Of a DNA stretch of 64,000 nt, positions 9,393 to 17,472 are shown in pieces. The stretch lies in contig NZ_LR743507.1 of the NCBI RefSeq assembly GCF_902712855.1, positions 3,148,001-3,212,000 on the forward strand, written 5' to 3'. A program made the translations under genes and the position numbers. This DNA is from Variovorax paradoxus. Its GTDB lineage: Bacteria; Pseudomonadota; Gammaproteobacteria; Burkholderiales; Burkholderiaceae_C. Position 1 is the stretch's first letter. The number at the start of each line of letters is the position of its first letter. The notes under the pieces were generated by a model. That model saw nothing but the letters and a program-made list of their open reading frames with translations, made no database searches and was not told the DNA's origin.

Positions 9393-10453
9393 CTCACCTT
9401 GCTTCACCCGATGTCTCCCCGGAGTCGCTCCCGCGCATGCCCCTTGACCGGGTACCCGACTGGCTGCACCCGGTCAGCGCCGACTTTCCCTGCGGGCCGA
9501 GCCTCGAATACGACGCCGAGTACGCTGTGCTGCAGGCGCGCATGCTGCCGCGTGGTGCGGCGCAGTACGGCGACTTCGTCGGGATGCCGGAGGCGCCCAA
9601 CTGGGCAGAGGTCGAGCGCGACTGCCGTCGGCTGCTGTTGCGGACCTGGGACGTCAACCTGCTGGTCTGGCTTTGCCGGGCCCGGACCCGGCTTGCACAG
9701 GCTGCGGGGCTTGCGCAATCGCTGGTTGCGCTCGCAGAGGCCTTGCAGACCTGGCCCGAGGCGATCCATCCCCAGTTGGTGGTGGAGGGCGAGCACGATC
9801 CGGGCGTTCGTGCCAACGCCCTTTCGGCACTGGCCGATCCTGAAGGTTTGCTGGGCGATGTACGCGACATCGTGGTCGCGGCGAATGCCGCCCGGCACCT
9901 GACGGTGCGAGAGGTGGAGCGTGCCTGGCAAGTGCCTCGGGCGCCCGACGTCCTCAGCCCTGATGCAGCAGCGCAGCAGCTGAGCGAATTGCATCGGTCG
10001 TCCGTGGGCGACGCGTCGGCCCCTGTTCGGCAACTGGCCGCGGCTTCCCGGGCCGTACGCCGCATTGCCGCCTGGGGAGCTTCCAACATGGGTTCCGACG
10101 CACCAGCGCTGCAGCCGCTGCTGTGCCTGTTGCAATTGTTCGAGCCGGCTGAACCGCCGAAGCGCGTGAAAACCGAGGAGGTCATTGCTCAGGCCCCAGG
10201 TTTTTCATCGCGAGCAGCAGCCGCTACTCCCGCGGTGTCCAGTCCGGCCGCGGCCGACATCTCTTGGCGAGAGTCTGTCCGCGGCAGTATCCGTAGCGCA
10301 CGCGAATGGCTGGAACTCCACGAGCCGAGCAGTCCGGTCGCGGTGCTGCTCAAACAGGCCGAACGCATGATCGGGGAAAGGTTCTGCGACGTGGCGGACA
10401 TGGTTCCTCTGGATCTGCTTCGCAAATGGGATGCCGAAGGCGAGCGGACGTGA
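9389..10453 (+). CDS. tssA: T6SS cap/assembly protein TssA
   Basis: TssA coordinates baseplate priming and sheath polymerisation. The 354-residue product carries the ImpA N-terminal domain at about residues 25-140, with PCGPSLEYD (34-42), NWAEVERDC, LLRTWDVNLLVWL and QTWPEAIHPQL. The C-terminal part is shorter and alanine-rich (SSPAAADI), ending in SSPVAVLLKQAERMIGERF and a MVPLDLLRKW motif typical of TssA tails. It lacks the long C-terminal extension of E. coli-type TssA, so it falls in a short TssA class. The ATG overlaps the tssG stop (ATGA). Its own stop overlaps the start of the following membrane protein (TGATG). Confidence 0.9.
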   Translation: MTHLASPDVSPESLPRMPLDRVPDWLHPVSADFPCGPSLEYDAEYAVLQARMLPRGAAQYGDFVGMPEAPNWAEVERDCRRLLLRTWDVNLLVWLCRARTRLAQAAGLAQSLVALAEALQTWPEAIHPQLVVEGEHDPGVRANALSALADPEGLLGDVRDIVVAANAARHLTVREVERAWQVPRAPDVLSPDAAAQQLSELHRSSVGDASAPVRQLAAASRAVRRIAAWGASNMGSDAPALQPLLCLLQLFEPAEPPKRVKTEEVIAQAPGFSSRAAAATPAVSSPAAADISWRESVRGSIRSAREWLELHEPSSPVAVLLKQAERMIGERFCDVADMVPLDLLRKWDAEGERT

Positions 10454-11043
10454 TGCAAGGATTTCCCCTCGGACTGACGGTCTTGTGCTTCGGCATAGGC
10501 ATGCTCGGGAGCCTGTTCGGCGCCTGGTTCTCGACACGGAAGTCCGCCGCCAGGCTGGACGCGTCGTGGCAGGCCCTTGAGCAGGATCGCGAAAAGGCGC
10601 AGCGCGAGATGCAACTGGCCTCGCTGTGCGTGCCCCAGTGGGTGCAGCAGGCTGTCCGGCTCGAATTCGAGCGCCTGGACAATCAGCAGTCACAGCGCTG
10701 GAGCGAACTGTTCCGGGAGCAGTTGCGCTGGCAGGCCGAACAGGATGCGTTGCGTCGCCGGGAGTGGGTGGCTCTGGGCGGCGCCAGGATGGAGGGGCGG
10801 CTGCCGCAAAAGCCGTCGCCAGTACCCGGTAACCGGCCGCCAGTGCCGAAACAGCCTGCGCAGACGATTGGCCCCGAACCATTCAAAGCGCTTTCACGCA
10901 TGCCGGCTGTTTCCCCGGAACTGTCGGGGCAGCAACTCAGCGACGCGGAAATCGACGCCTTGCCGCCCGATTTACCGGCGCCGGCACGTCTTTCCGGAAA
11001 AAAGTTACCGGCGCCCAGGGGCCGCGTACTACGCAATATATGA
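10453..11043 (+). CDS. Membrane-anchored protein of unknown function ending the T6SS operon
   Basis: I do not recognise this 196-residue protein. It has one N-terminal hydrophobic segment (about residues 4-24, LGLTVLCFGIGMLGSLFGAW) followed by a charged, probably coiled-coil stretch (about 28-100, rich in Arg, Glu and Gln, with LEQDREKAQREMQL). A Pro-rich, low-complexity tail follows, containing ELSGQQLSDAEIDALPPDLP. This suggests a bitopic inner-membrane protein with a cytoplasmic tail. Its start overlaps the tssA stop (TGATG), and a strong terminator lies 3 bp after its own stop, so it is the last gene of the T6SS transcript. A structural or regulatory T6SS role is inferred from context only. 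Confidence 0.7.
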   Translation: MQGFPLGLTVLCFGIGMLGSLFGAWFSTRKSAARLDASWQALEQDREKAQREMQLASLCVPQWVQQAVRLEFERLDNQQSQRWSELFREQLRWQAEQDALRRREWVALGGARMEGRLPQKPSPVPGNRPPVPKQPAQTIGPEPFKALSRMPAVSPELSGQQLSDAEIDALPPDLPAPARLSGKKLPAPRGRVLRNI

Positions 11044-11046
11044 AAC

Positions 11047-11069
11047 ACCGGCCCCGTGCCGGTTTTTTT
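11047..11069 (+). terminator. Rho-independent terminator of the T6SS operon
   Basis: A six-base-pair stem ACCGGC/GCCGGT with a five-base loop is followed directly by a run of seven T. It starts 3 bp after the last T6SS-operon stop and separates that operon from clpS. Confidence 0.9.
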
Positions 11070-11165
11070 ATTTGCAAATTGCGATGTCCCGATCGGCGCA
11101 AGGCCCTTGTTTTGTCGAATACGCGCCACCAAGTCTTCGAGCGTCGGCACACCGCTGGCACGCTC

Positions 11166-11173
11166 TATAGAAT
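11166..11173 (+). promoter_or_regulatory. Possible clpS -10 element, close to the start codon
   Basis: TATAGAAT lies 7 bp before the clpS ATG, downstream of the T6SS terminator, so a promoter is expected between 11070 and 11180. No good -35 is seen 16-18 bp upstream. If this is the true -10 the transcript would begin at or next to the ATG, giving a leaderless or near-leaderless mRNA. This would fit the lack of a Shine-Dalgarno (only GAATCTTTTTC precedes the ATG). Confidence 0.35.
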
Positions 11174-11180
11174 CTTTTTC

Positions 11181-11540
11181 ATGGCAACGAGAATTCCCAA
11201 GACTCCCAGCACCCCACCGGCGCAGAAACCGGCGGGCGACGACGGAGATTCGGTCGTCCTGGAGCGCCGGCCGCAGAAAACCGCGCCGCCCCAGATGTAC
11301 CAGGTGGTCATGCTGAACGACGACTACACGCCGATGGAGTTTGTGATCGTCGTGCTGCAGGAATATTTCAGCAAGGATCGCGAAACCGCGACCCAGATCA
11401 TGCTCAAGATCCACCTCGATGGCCGCGGCGTCTGTGGGGTTTATTCCCGCGACATGGCGGCCACCAAGGTCAACCAGGTGATGGAAGCGGCCCAGCAAGC
11501 CGGGCATCCGCTGCAATGCGTCAGCGAACCGGTTGCATGA
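11181..11540 (+). CDS. clpS: ClpAP adaptor ClpS
   Basis: ClpS binds the ClpA N-domain and delivers N-degron substrates (Leu, Phe, Tyr or Trp at the N-terminus) to ClpAP. The 119-residue product has a disordered Pro-rich N-terminal tail of about 35 residues and then the conserved fold: the substrate-pocket motif NDDYTPMEFV (residues 46-55), LKIHLDGRGVCGVYSRD, and CVSEP at the C-terminus. The Asn-Asp pair and the Met of TPMEFV match N-degron-binding positions known in the family. The ATG at 11181 gives the expected N-terminus but has no ribosome site. clpA follows after 67 bp, the usual clpS-clpA arrangement. Confidence 0.96.
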   Translation: MATRIPKTPSTPPAQKPAGDDGDSVVLERRPQKTAPPQMYQVVMLNDDYTPMEFVIVVLQEYFSKDRETATQIMLKIHLDGRGVCGVYSRDMAATKVNQVMEAAQQAGHPLQCVSEPVA

Positions 11541-11607
11541 ACCAGTTGAATTGCGCAAGCTCCAACCCATCTGAGAACTTATTTACAGCAAGGCAAAAGG
11601 AAATCAC

Positions 11608-13929
11608 ATGATTGCCCAGGAACTGGAAGTCAGCTTGCACATGGCCTTCGTCGAGGCCCGGCAGCAACGCCACGAGTTCATCACCGTGGAACATCTGCTG
11701 CTCGCTTTGCTGGACAACCCGAGCGCCGCGGAGGTTCTGCGCGCCTGCTCGGCCAACGTCGACGACCTTCGGGCGTCGCTCACCAACTTCATCAAGGACA
11801 ACACGCCCCAGGTGGCGGGTACCGACGATGTCGACACCCAGCCCACCCTGGGTTTCCAGCGCGTGATCCAGCGCGCCATCATGCATGTGCAGTCCACCGG
11901 CAACGGCAAGAAGGAAGTCACCGGCGCCAACGTGCTGGTCGCGATCTTCGGCGAGAAGGACTCGCACGCCGTGTACTACCTGCACCAGCAGGGCGTCACG
12001 CGCCTCGACGTGGTCAATTTCATTGCCCACGGCATCAAGAAGAGCGATCCGCCTGAAGCCGTGAAGGGCGCAGGCGAGGCACCTTCGGGAGAGGGCGAAG
12101 AGGGCGGCGGCGAACGCAACGAGAAGGCATCGCCGCTCGAGCAGTTCACGCAGAACCTCAACCAAATGGCCAAGGACGGCAAGATCGATCCGCTGATCGG
12201 CCGCGAGTACGAGGTCGAGCGCGTGATCCAGATCCTGTGCCGCCGGCGCAAGAACAACCCGCTGCTGGTGGGCGAAGCCGGTGTGGGCAAGACGGCGATC
12301 GCTGAAGGCCTCGCATGGCGCATCACGCAAGGCGACGTGCCGGAAATCCTGGCCGAATCCAACGTGTTCTCGCTCGATATGGGCGCGCTGCTGGCCGGCA
12401 CCAAGTACCGTGGCGATTTCGAGCAGCGCCTGAAGGGCGTGCTCAAGTCGCTCAAGGACAAGCCGAACGCCATCCTGTTCATCGACGAGATCCACACCCT
12501 GATCGGTGCGGGTGCAGCTTCGGGCGGCACGCTCGATGCGTCGAACCTGCTGAAGCCGGCGCTCTCGAGCGGCCAACTGAAGTGCATCGGCGCCACCACC
12601 TTCACGGAATACCGTGGCATCTTCGAGAAGGACGCGGCCCTGTCGCGTCGTTTCCAGAAGGTCGACGTGGTCGAGCCGTCGGTGCAGGAAACCGTCGACA
12701 TCCTGAAGGGCCTGAAGTCGCGCTTCGAGGAACACCATGGCGTGAAATACGCCGTGGCGGCCCTGCAAGCTGCTGCCGAGCTCAGCGCCAAGTACATCAA
12801 TGACCGGCATCTGCCCGACAAGGCGATCGACGTCATCGACGAGGCCGGTGCCGCCCAGCGCATCCTGCCGCCGAGCAAGCGCAAGAAGACCATCAGCAAG
12901 ACGGAAGTCGAGGAAATCGTGGCGAAGATCGCACGCATTCCCCCGGCCAACGTCAGCAACGACGACCGCAGCAAGCTGCAGACGATCGAGCGCGATCTGA
13001 AGAGCGTGGTGTTCGGCCAGGACAAGGCACTCGAGGTGCTGGCCTCCGCGGTCAAGATGGCACGTTCGGGCCTGGGCAAGGGCGACAAGCCGATCGGCTC
13101 GTTCCTGTTCTCCGGTCCCACGGGCGTCGGCAAGACCGAAGCGGCGAAGCAGCTGGCCTACATCATGGGCATCGAGCTGATCCGCTTCGACATGTCGGAG
13201 TACATGGAGCGTCACGCGGTGAGCCGACTCATCGGTGCGCCTCCGGGCTACGTCGGTTTCGACCAGGGCGGCCTGCTGACCGAGGCTGTCACGAAGAAGC
13301 CGCACGCGGTGCTGCTGCTCGACGAAATCGAGAAGGCGCATCCGGACATCTTCAACGTGCTGCTGCAGGTCATGGACCATGGCACGCTGACCGACAACAA
13401 CGGACGCAAGGCCGACTTCCGCAACGTCATCATCATCATGACGACGAACGCGGGTGCCGAGACCATGAACAAGGCGACCATCGGCTTCACCAACCCGCGG
13501 CAGGCGGGCGACGAAATGGGCGACATCAAGCGCCTGTTCTCGCCCGAATTCCGCAACCGGCTGGACGCCATCGTCAACTTCAAGGCGCTCGACGAACAGG
13601 TCATCCTGCGCGTGGTCGACAAGTTCCTGCTGCAACTGGAAACCCAGCTCAGCGAGAAGAAGGTGGAAGTCACCTTCAGCGACAAGTTGCGCAAGCACCT
13701 GGCGAAGAAGGGCTTCGATCCGTTGATGGGCGCACGGCCGATGCAGCGCCTGATCCAGGACACGATCCGTCGTGCGCTGGCAGACGAACTGCTGTTCGGT
13801 CGCCTGACCGACGGTGGCCGCCTCGAAGTCGATCTGGACGACAAGGATGAAGTGCTGCTCGACATCCAGCCGCTGCCGAAGAAGGAAGGCAAGTCGAAGC
13901 CTGAGGCTGAAGAAGCCGCCACGGGCTGA
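11608..13929 (+). CDS. clpA: ATP-dependent Clp protease ATPase subunit ClpA
   Basis: ClpA is the hexameric AAA+ unfoldase that feeds substrates to ClpP. The 773-residue product has the double Clp N-domain (1-145), an acidic, Gly-rich linker, AAA domain 1 with Walker A GEAGVGKT (about 221) and FIDEIH, and AAA domain 2 with GPTGVGKT (about 502) and LLDEIEKAH. An IGF tripeptide near residue 623 (KATIGFTNP) corresponds to the ClpP-docking loop. It has no ClpB-type middle coiled coil, which separates it from ClpB and ClpC. The ATG is preceded by AAAAGGAAATCAC, a good ribosome site. A terminator lies about 110 bp after the stop. Confidence 0.97.
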   Translation: MIAQELEVSLHMAFVEARQQRHEFITVEHLLLALLDNPSAAEVLRACSANVDDLRASLTNFIKDNTPQVAGTDDVDTQPTLGFQRVIQRAIMHVQSTGNGKKEVTGANVLVAIFGEKDSHAVYYLHQQGVTRLDVVNFIAHGIKKSDPPEAVKGAGEAPSGEGEEGGGERNEKASPLEQFTQNLNQMAKDGKIDPLIGREYEVERVIQILCRRRKNNPLLVGEAGVGKTAIAEGLAWRITQGDVPEILAESNVFSLDMGALLAGTKYRGDFEQRLKGVLKSLKDKPNAILFIDEIHTLIGAGAASGGTLDASNLLKPALSSGQLKCIGATTFTEYRGIFEKDAALSRRFQKVDVVEPSVQETVDILKGLKSRFEEHHGVKYAVAALQAAAELSAKYINDRHLPDKAIDVIDEAGAAQRILPPSKRKKTISKTEVEEIVAKIARIPPANVSNDDRSKLQTIERDLKSVVFGQDKALEVLASAVKMARSGLGKGDKPIGSFLFSGPTGVGKTEAAKQLAYIMGIELIRFDMSEYMERHAVSRLIGAPPGYVGFDQGGLLTEAVTKKPHAVLLLDEIEKAHPDIFNVLLQVMDHGTLTDNNGRKADFRNVIIIMTTNAGAETMNKATIGFTNPRQAGDEMGDIKRLFSPEFRNRLDAIVNFKALDEQVILRVVDKFLLQLETQLSEKKVEVTFSDKLRKHLAKKGFDPLMGARPMQRLIQDTIRRALADELLFGRLTDGGRLEVDLDDKDEVLLDIQPLPKKEGKSKPEAEEAATG

Positions 13930-13932
13930 CCT

Positions 13933-14030
13933 GGCTCCCCCCAGGCTGCGCGCACTTCGTGCCGCTTCGCCAACCCGCTTGCGGGTGATACCAGCGGCCC
14001 GGCAAAGCCGGTTCCGCGGTATCTCTGGAA
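13933..14030 (+). repeat. Interspersed intergenic repeat, copy 1
   Basis: This 98-bp segment after clpA is matched on the opposite strand at 41751-41853. Shared landmarks in order are CCAGGCTGCGCG, CACTTCGTG, CGCTTCGCCAACCC, GGCCCGGC, AAGCCGGTTCC and TCTCTGGAA. The element contains several short inverted arms and sits only between genes. Similar elements are common in Comamonadaceae intergenic regions, from memory. Confidence 0.75.
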
Positions 14031-14037
14031 TGAAGTC

Positions 14038-14069
14038 AAAGGCCGGTAGCATTCGCTGCCGGCCTTTTT
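14038..14069 (+). terminator. Terminator after clpA
   Basis: The stem GGCCGGTAGC/GCTGCCGGCC (one G-T pair) has an ATTC loop at 14051-14054, and is flanked by AAA before and TTTTTCTTT after. This is a good rho-independent terminator for clpSA. Confidence 0.85.
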
Positions 14070-14114
14070 CTTTGGGCGGCGACATGGCTCCGCCGCCTCA
14101 ACCGTCTTTTCGCC

Positions 14115-15560
14115 TTGATCCTCCCTGTCCTCAGCCCCGAATGGAAGACCGGCCTCTCCCTCGCATGGAGCGGCTACATCGCGGTGCTGTCGATCTGGAT
14201 CGTGATGCAGAAGCGCGCGCCGGTGTCCACGATGAGCTGGATCCTGTCGCTGGCGCTGCTGCCGTTCGCGGGCTTCGTCATCTATTACTTTCTCGGGCCG
14301 CAGCGGCTGCGCAAGCAGCGGCTCAAGCGGCTGCGAAGCCGGGCGAGCGCCTTCGTCCAGGCCGATCTTGTGCGGCTGCGCGACGCGGCGCAGAACGCGC
14401 CGCCGGCGCTGCAGCAGATGGCCAAGCTGGGGACCGCCACTTGCGGGTTGCCGGTGTCGAGCGCGGTCGATGTCGAGTTGCTTTCGGGGGGCGCGCGCAC
14501 CTTCGACGCGATCTTCGACGCAGTGCGCGCCGCGCAGGACCACATCCACCTCGAGTACTACATCTTCGAGCCCGACAGGATCGGCACCGCGCTGCGCGAC
14601 CTGCTGGTCGAGCGCGCAAGGCAGGGCGTGACGGTGCGCCTGCTGATCGATGCACTGGGTTCCAAGCGCATCGGGCGCAAGTTCATGGCGCCGATGCTCG
14701 AGGCGGGCGTCAAGGTGGCACTGTTCCATGACACCAAGATCGGCCGCCGGCTGCGTCCGGTGACCAACTACCGCACCCACCGCAAGATCGTGGTGTGCGA
14801 CGGCCGCGTGGGCTTCACGGGCGGCGTGAACATCACCGACGAGGAAGACAAGCGAACCAACCCCGACGCCTACCACGACGTGCACCTGCGCATCGAGGGC
14901 AGCGCCGTGCGCTGGTTGCAGACCACCTTCCTCGAAGACTGGACCTACGCCACCAGCGAAGACCCGCGCGGCATGGACGAGGCATTGAATGCCATGCTGC
15001 CGCAACTGGAGGCGGGCGACATTCCGGTGCAGATCGTCACCAGCGGCCCCGACAACATGATGGAAGCCATCCACCGGATGCACGTGGAAGCCATCCATTC
15101 GGCCACGCATCGAGCGTGGCTCACCACGCCTTACTTCGTGCCCGGCGAGCCGGCGCTGATGGCGCTCACCAGTGCCGCGCTGCGCGGCGTGGACGTGCGC
15201 CTGCTGGTGCCGCGTCGCAGCGATTCGGCCATCGTGAGCGCCGCCGCGCGTTCGTACTTCGACGAACTCATTGCCGCCGGTGTGAAGGTCTGGGAGTACA
15301 AGGCGCGCATGCTGCACTCCAAGACCTTGGTGGTCGACGACCATTGCGCGATGATCGGCACCGCCAATTTCGACAACCGCAGCTTCCGCCTCAATTTCGA
15401 GGTCTGCGCGGTGGTCTATGGTCCCGAACTGTCGAGGCCGCTGGCTGCGCAGTTCGAGACCGACCTGCACAGCTCCGGCGCGGTGCGCGCCAACCGGCCT
15501 CAGCGATTCTGGCGCCGCCTTGGCGATGCGATTGCGCGCTTGTCTTCACCCTTGCTCTGA
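14115..15560 (+). CDS. cls: Cardiolipin synthase, ClsA-type phospholipase D family
   Basis: Cardiolipin synthase condenses two phosphatidylglycerols to cardiolipin and glycerol at the inner membrane. The 481-residue product has two N-terminal membrane segments (about 10-30, LAWSGYIAVLSIWIVM; about 38-58, LSLALLPFAGFVIYYFLGPQ) matching the PLDc_N domain. Two HKD catalytic motifs follow: HRKIVVCD (about 222) and HSKTLVVDD (about 400). Length and order match ClsA. The start is uncertain: a TTG at 14115 keeps the complete first membrane segment, but no ribosome site precedes it; the first in-frame ATG (MQKRAP) would remove that segment. sbcB begins immediately after its stop, so the two are probably cotranscribed. 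Confidence 0.88.
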   Translation: MILPVLSPEWKTGLSLAWSGYIAVLSIWIVMQKRAPVSTMSWILSLALLPFAGFVIYYFLGPQRLRKQRLKRLRSRASAFVQADLVRLRDAAQNAPPALQQMAKLGTATCGLPVSSAVDVELLSGGARTFDAIFDAVRAAQDHIHLEYYIFEPDRIGTALRDLLVERARQGVTVRLLIDALGSKRIGRKFMAPMLEAGVKVALFHDTKIGRRLRPVTNYRTHRKIVVCDGRVGFTGGVNITDEEDKRTNPDAYHDVHLRIEGSAVRWLQTTFLEDWTYATSEDPRGMDEALNAMLPQLEAGDIPVQIVTSGPDNMMEAIHRMHVEAIHSATHRAWLTTPYFVPGEPALMALTSAALRGVDVRLLVPRRSDSAIVSAAARSYFDELIAAGVKVWEYKARMLHSKTLVVDDHCAMIGTANFDNRSFRLNFEVCAVVYGPELSRPLAAQFETDLHSSGAVRANRPQRFWRRLGDAIARLSSPLL

Positions 15561-17000
15561 ATGAACCACACCTTTCTCTGGCACGACTACGAAACCTTCG
15601 GCGCCGTGCCGCGTCGCGACCGTCCCTCGCAGTTCGCCGCCATCCGGACCGATGCCGAACTGAACGAGGTCGGCGAGCCGTTGATGATCTATTGCAAGCC
15701 CGCCCCCGACTACCTGCCCAGCCCCGAGGCCTGCCTCATCACCGGCATCACGCCGCAGCTGTGCCTGGAGCGCGGCATCCCCGAGCACGAGTTCGCCGGC
15801 CACATCGAGAAAGCCTTCTCGCAACCGGGCACCATCGGCGTGGGCTACAACACCATCCGCTTCGACGACGAGGTCACGCGCTTCCTGTTCTGGCGCAACC
15901 TGATCGATCCGTACGCGCGCGAGTGGCAGAACGACTGCGGCCGGTGGGACCTGCTCGACGTGGTGCGCCTCACCTATGCGCTGCGCCCCGACGGCATCCA
16001 GTGGCCGACGAAGGAAGACGGCAAGCCCAGCTTCAAGCTCGAAGACCTCGCGCGTGCCAACGGCCTGCTGCACGAGTCGGCGCACGATGCGCTGTCGGAC
16101 GTACGCGCCACCATCGCGCTGGCCCGGCTCATCCGCAGCAAGCAGCCCAAGCTGTTCGACTTCGCCTTCGGCCTCCACAGAAAGGACCGGGTGGCGACCG
16201 AGCTCGGCCTGCCCGCGATGCGCGAGACCGCGAGGCCTTTCCTGCATGTGTCGGGCATGTTCCCGGTCGAGCGCGGCTGCATCGCGGTGATGTGGCCGCT
16301 GGCCAGCCATCCGACCAACAAGAACGAGCTGCTGGCCTGGGATCTCGCACACGACCCGAGCGAGCTGCGCGACCTCGATGCCGACACGCTGCGCCTGCGC
16401 CTGTTCACCCGCACCGCGGACCTGCCCGAAGGCATGGTGCGCCTGCCGGTGAAGGGCGTGCACCTCAACAAATCGCCGATGGTGGTCGGCAATTTGCGCA
16501 CGCTGGCACCGGCCATGGCCGAGCGCTGGGGCATCGACCTCGACGCCGCCATGCACCACGCCGCCATCGCCCGCGACCTGCCCGACATGAGCGCCATCTG
16601 GTCGCAGGTGTATGCCCGCCCCAAGGATGCGACACCCGACGTCGACGAGGACCTCTACGGCGGCTTCGTCGGCAACGCCGACCGCCGGCGCCTCAACCAG
16701 CTGCGCGCGCTGTCGCCCGAGGAACTCGCCAAGGACCGCACCGGCTTCGACGACGGCCGGCTCGACGAGATCCTGTTCCGCTACCGCGCACGCAACTGGC
16801 CCGGCCTGCTGAGCGAGGAAGAGAACGAACGCTGGGAGGCGCTGCGCGTCGCGCGGCTGTTCAAGGGCGAGGGCGGGGCGCGCACCATCGAGATGCTGTT
16901 CAGCGAGGTCGATGCGCTCTCCGAAGACGCGGACGAGCGCGCCGAGGAAATCCTGGGCGCGCTCTACGAGTACGCCGAAGCGATCGCGCCCGAGGCCTGA
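15561..17000 (+). CDS. sbcB: Exodeoxyribonuclease I
   Basis: SbcB/ExoI degrades single-stranded DNA 3' to 5' and acts in recombination and mismatch repair. The 479-residue length matches the family. The DEDDh exonuclease core is visible: WHDYETFG near the N-terminus (residues 8-15), VGYNTIRFDDEV (about 94-105), and the AHDALSDVRATIAL segment (about 174-187) carrying the catalytic His and Asp. The C-terminal SH3-like and helical regions follow, ending in FRYRARNWPGLLSEEE. The ATG directly abuts the TGA of the cardiolipin synthase gene, so translation is probably coupled. No oddities seen. Confidence 0.95.
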   Translation: MNHTFLWHDYETFGAVPRRDRPSQFAAIRTDAELNEVGEPLMIYCKPAPDYLPSPEACLITGITPQLCLERGIPEHEFAGHIEKAFSQPGTIGVGYNTIRFDDEVTRFLFWRNLIDPYAREWQNDCGRWDLLDVVRLTYALRPDGIQWPTKEDGKPSFKLEDLARANGLLHESAHDALSDVRATIALARLIRSKQPKLFDFAFGLHRKDRVATELGLPAMRETARPFLHVSGMFPVERGCIAVMWPLASHPTNKNELLAWDLAHDPSELRDLDADTLRLRLFTRTADLPEGMVRLPVKGVHLNKSPMVVGNLRTLAPAMAERWGIDLDAAMHHAAIARDLPDMSAIWSQVYARPKDATPDVDEDLYGGFVGNADRRRLNQLRALSPEELAKDRTGFDDGRLDEILFRYRARNWPGLLSEEENERWEALRVARLFKGEGGARTIEMLFSEVDALSEDADERAEEILGALYEYAEAIAPEA

Positions 17001-17014
17001 CCCGTCACCCCGCC

Positions 17015-17446
17015 ATGGCACGCACCTCGTTCTCTGTGATGGCCGCTGCAGTGGCGGTGGTTCTCGCCGGCTGCGGCGCCGTGCCGTCGGCGAACGTTGC
17101 CGCAGGCCGATGTGGCGCCGGCTTCGAGACCTTCGAGCGCGACACGCTCTACTTCGGCCGCGCCATTCCCTCCGGAGGCCAGGTGACCGACGCCGAATGG
17201 ACGGCCTTCCTCGACGAGACGGTGACCCCGGCCTTCCCGCTGGGCCTGACTGTCATCGACGCCGCCGGCCAGTGGCGCGGCATGCAGGGCGACGTGGTGC
17301 GCGAGCGCTCCAAGCTCATCGTGCTGGTGCATCCGCACAGCGAGAAGGACGACGCGGCCATCGGACGCATCGTTGCCGCCTACCGCGTGCGTTTCGCGCA
17401 GGAGGCGGTGCTGCAGGAGCGGCAGGCGGTCTGCGTGCGGCTCTGA
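17015..17446 (+). CDS. DUF3574-family lipoprotein
   Basis: This is a 143-residue predicted lipoprotein. The signal peptide ends in a lipobox LAGC, with the lipidated Cys at residue 20. The mature part has the DUF3574 pattern: FERDTLYFGRAIP, DAEWTAFLDETVTPAFPLGL and a C-terminal SEKDDAAIGRIVAAYR segment. Biochemical function is unknown for this family. The ATG lies 14 bp after sbcB. The gene is convergent with the Bug receptor gene, and a small GCGCC/GGCGC hairpin without a T-run lies just after its stop (17449-17462). Confidence 0.8.
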   Translation: MARTSFSVMAAAVAVVLAGCGAVPSANVAAGRCGAGFETFERDTLYFGRAIPSGGQVTDAEWTAFLDETVTPAFPLGLTVIDAAGQWRGMQGDVVRERSKLIVLVHPHSEKDDAAIGRIVAAYRVRFAQEAVLQERQAVCVRL

Positions 17447-17472
17447 GAGCGCCGGCTGGCGCCCGGTTCTGT

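Noticed and set aside
11521..14085. Long open frame antisense to clpA
   Set aside because: It mirrors clpA codons on the opposite strand in GC-rich DNA, has no recognisable domain, and clpA itself is unambiguous.
14795..17014. Plus-strand frame overlapping cardiolipin synthase and sbcB before the lipoprotein start
   Set aside because: It is an Arg/Pro-rich out-of-frame reading; only its last 143 codons (17015-17446) make a lipoprotein.
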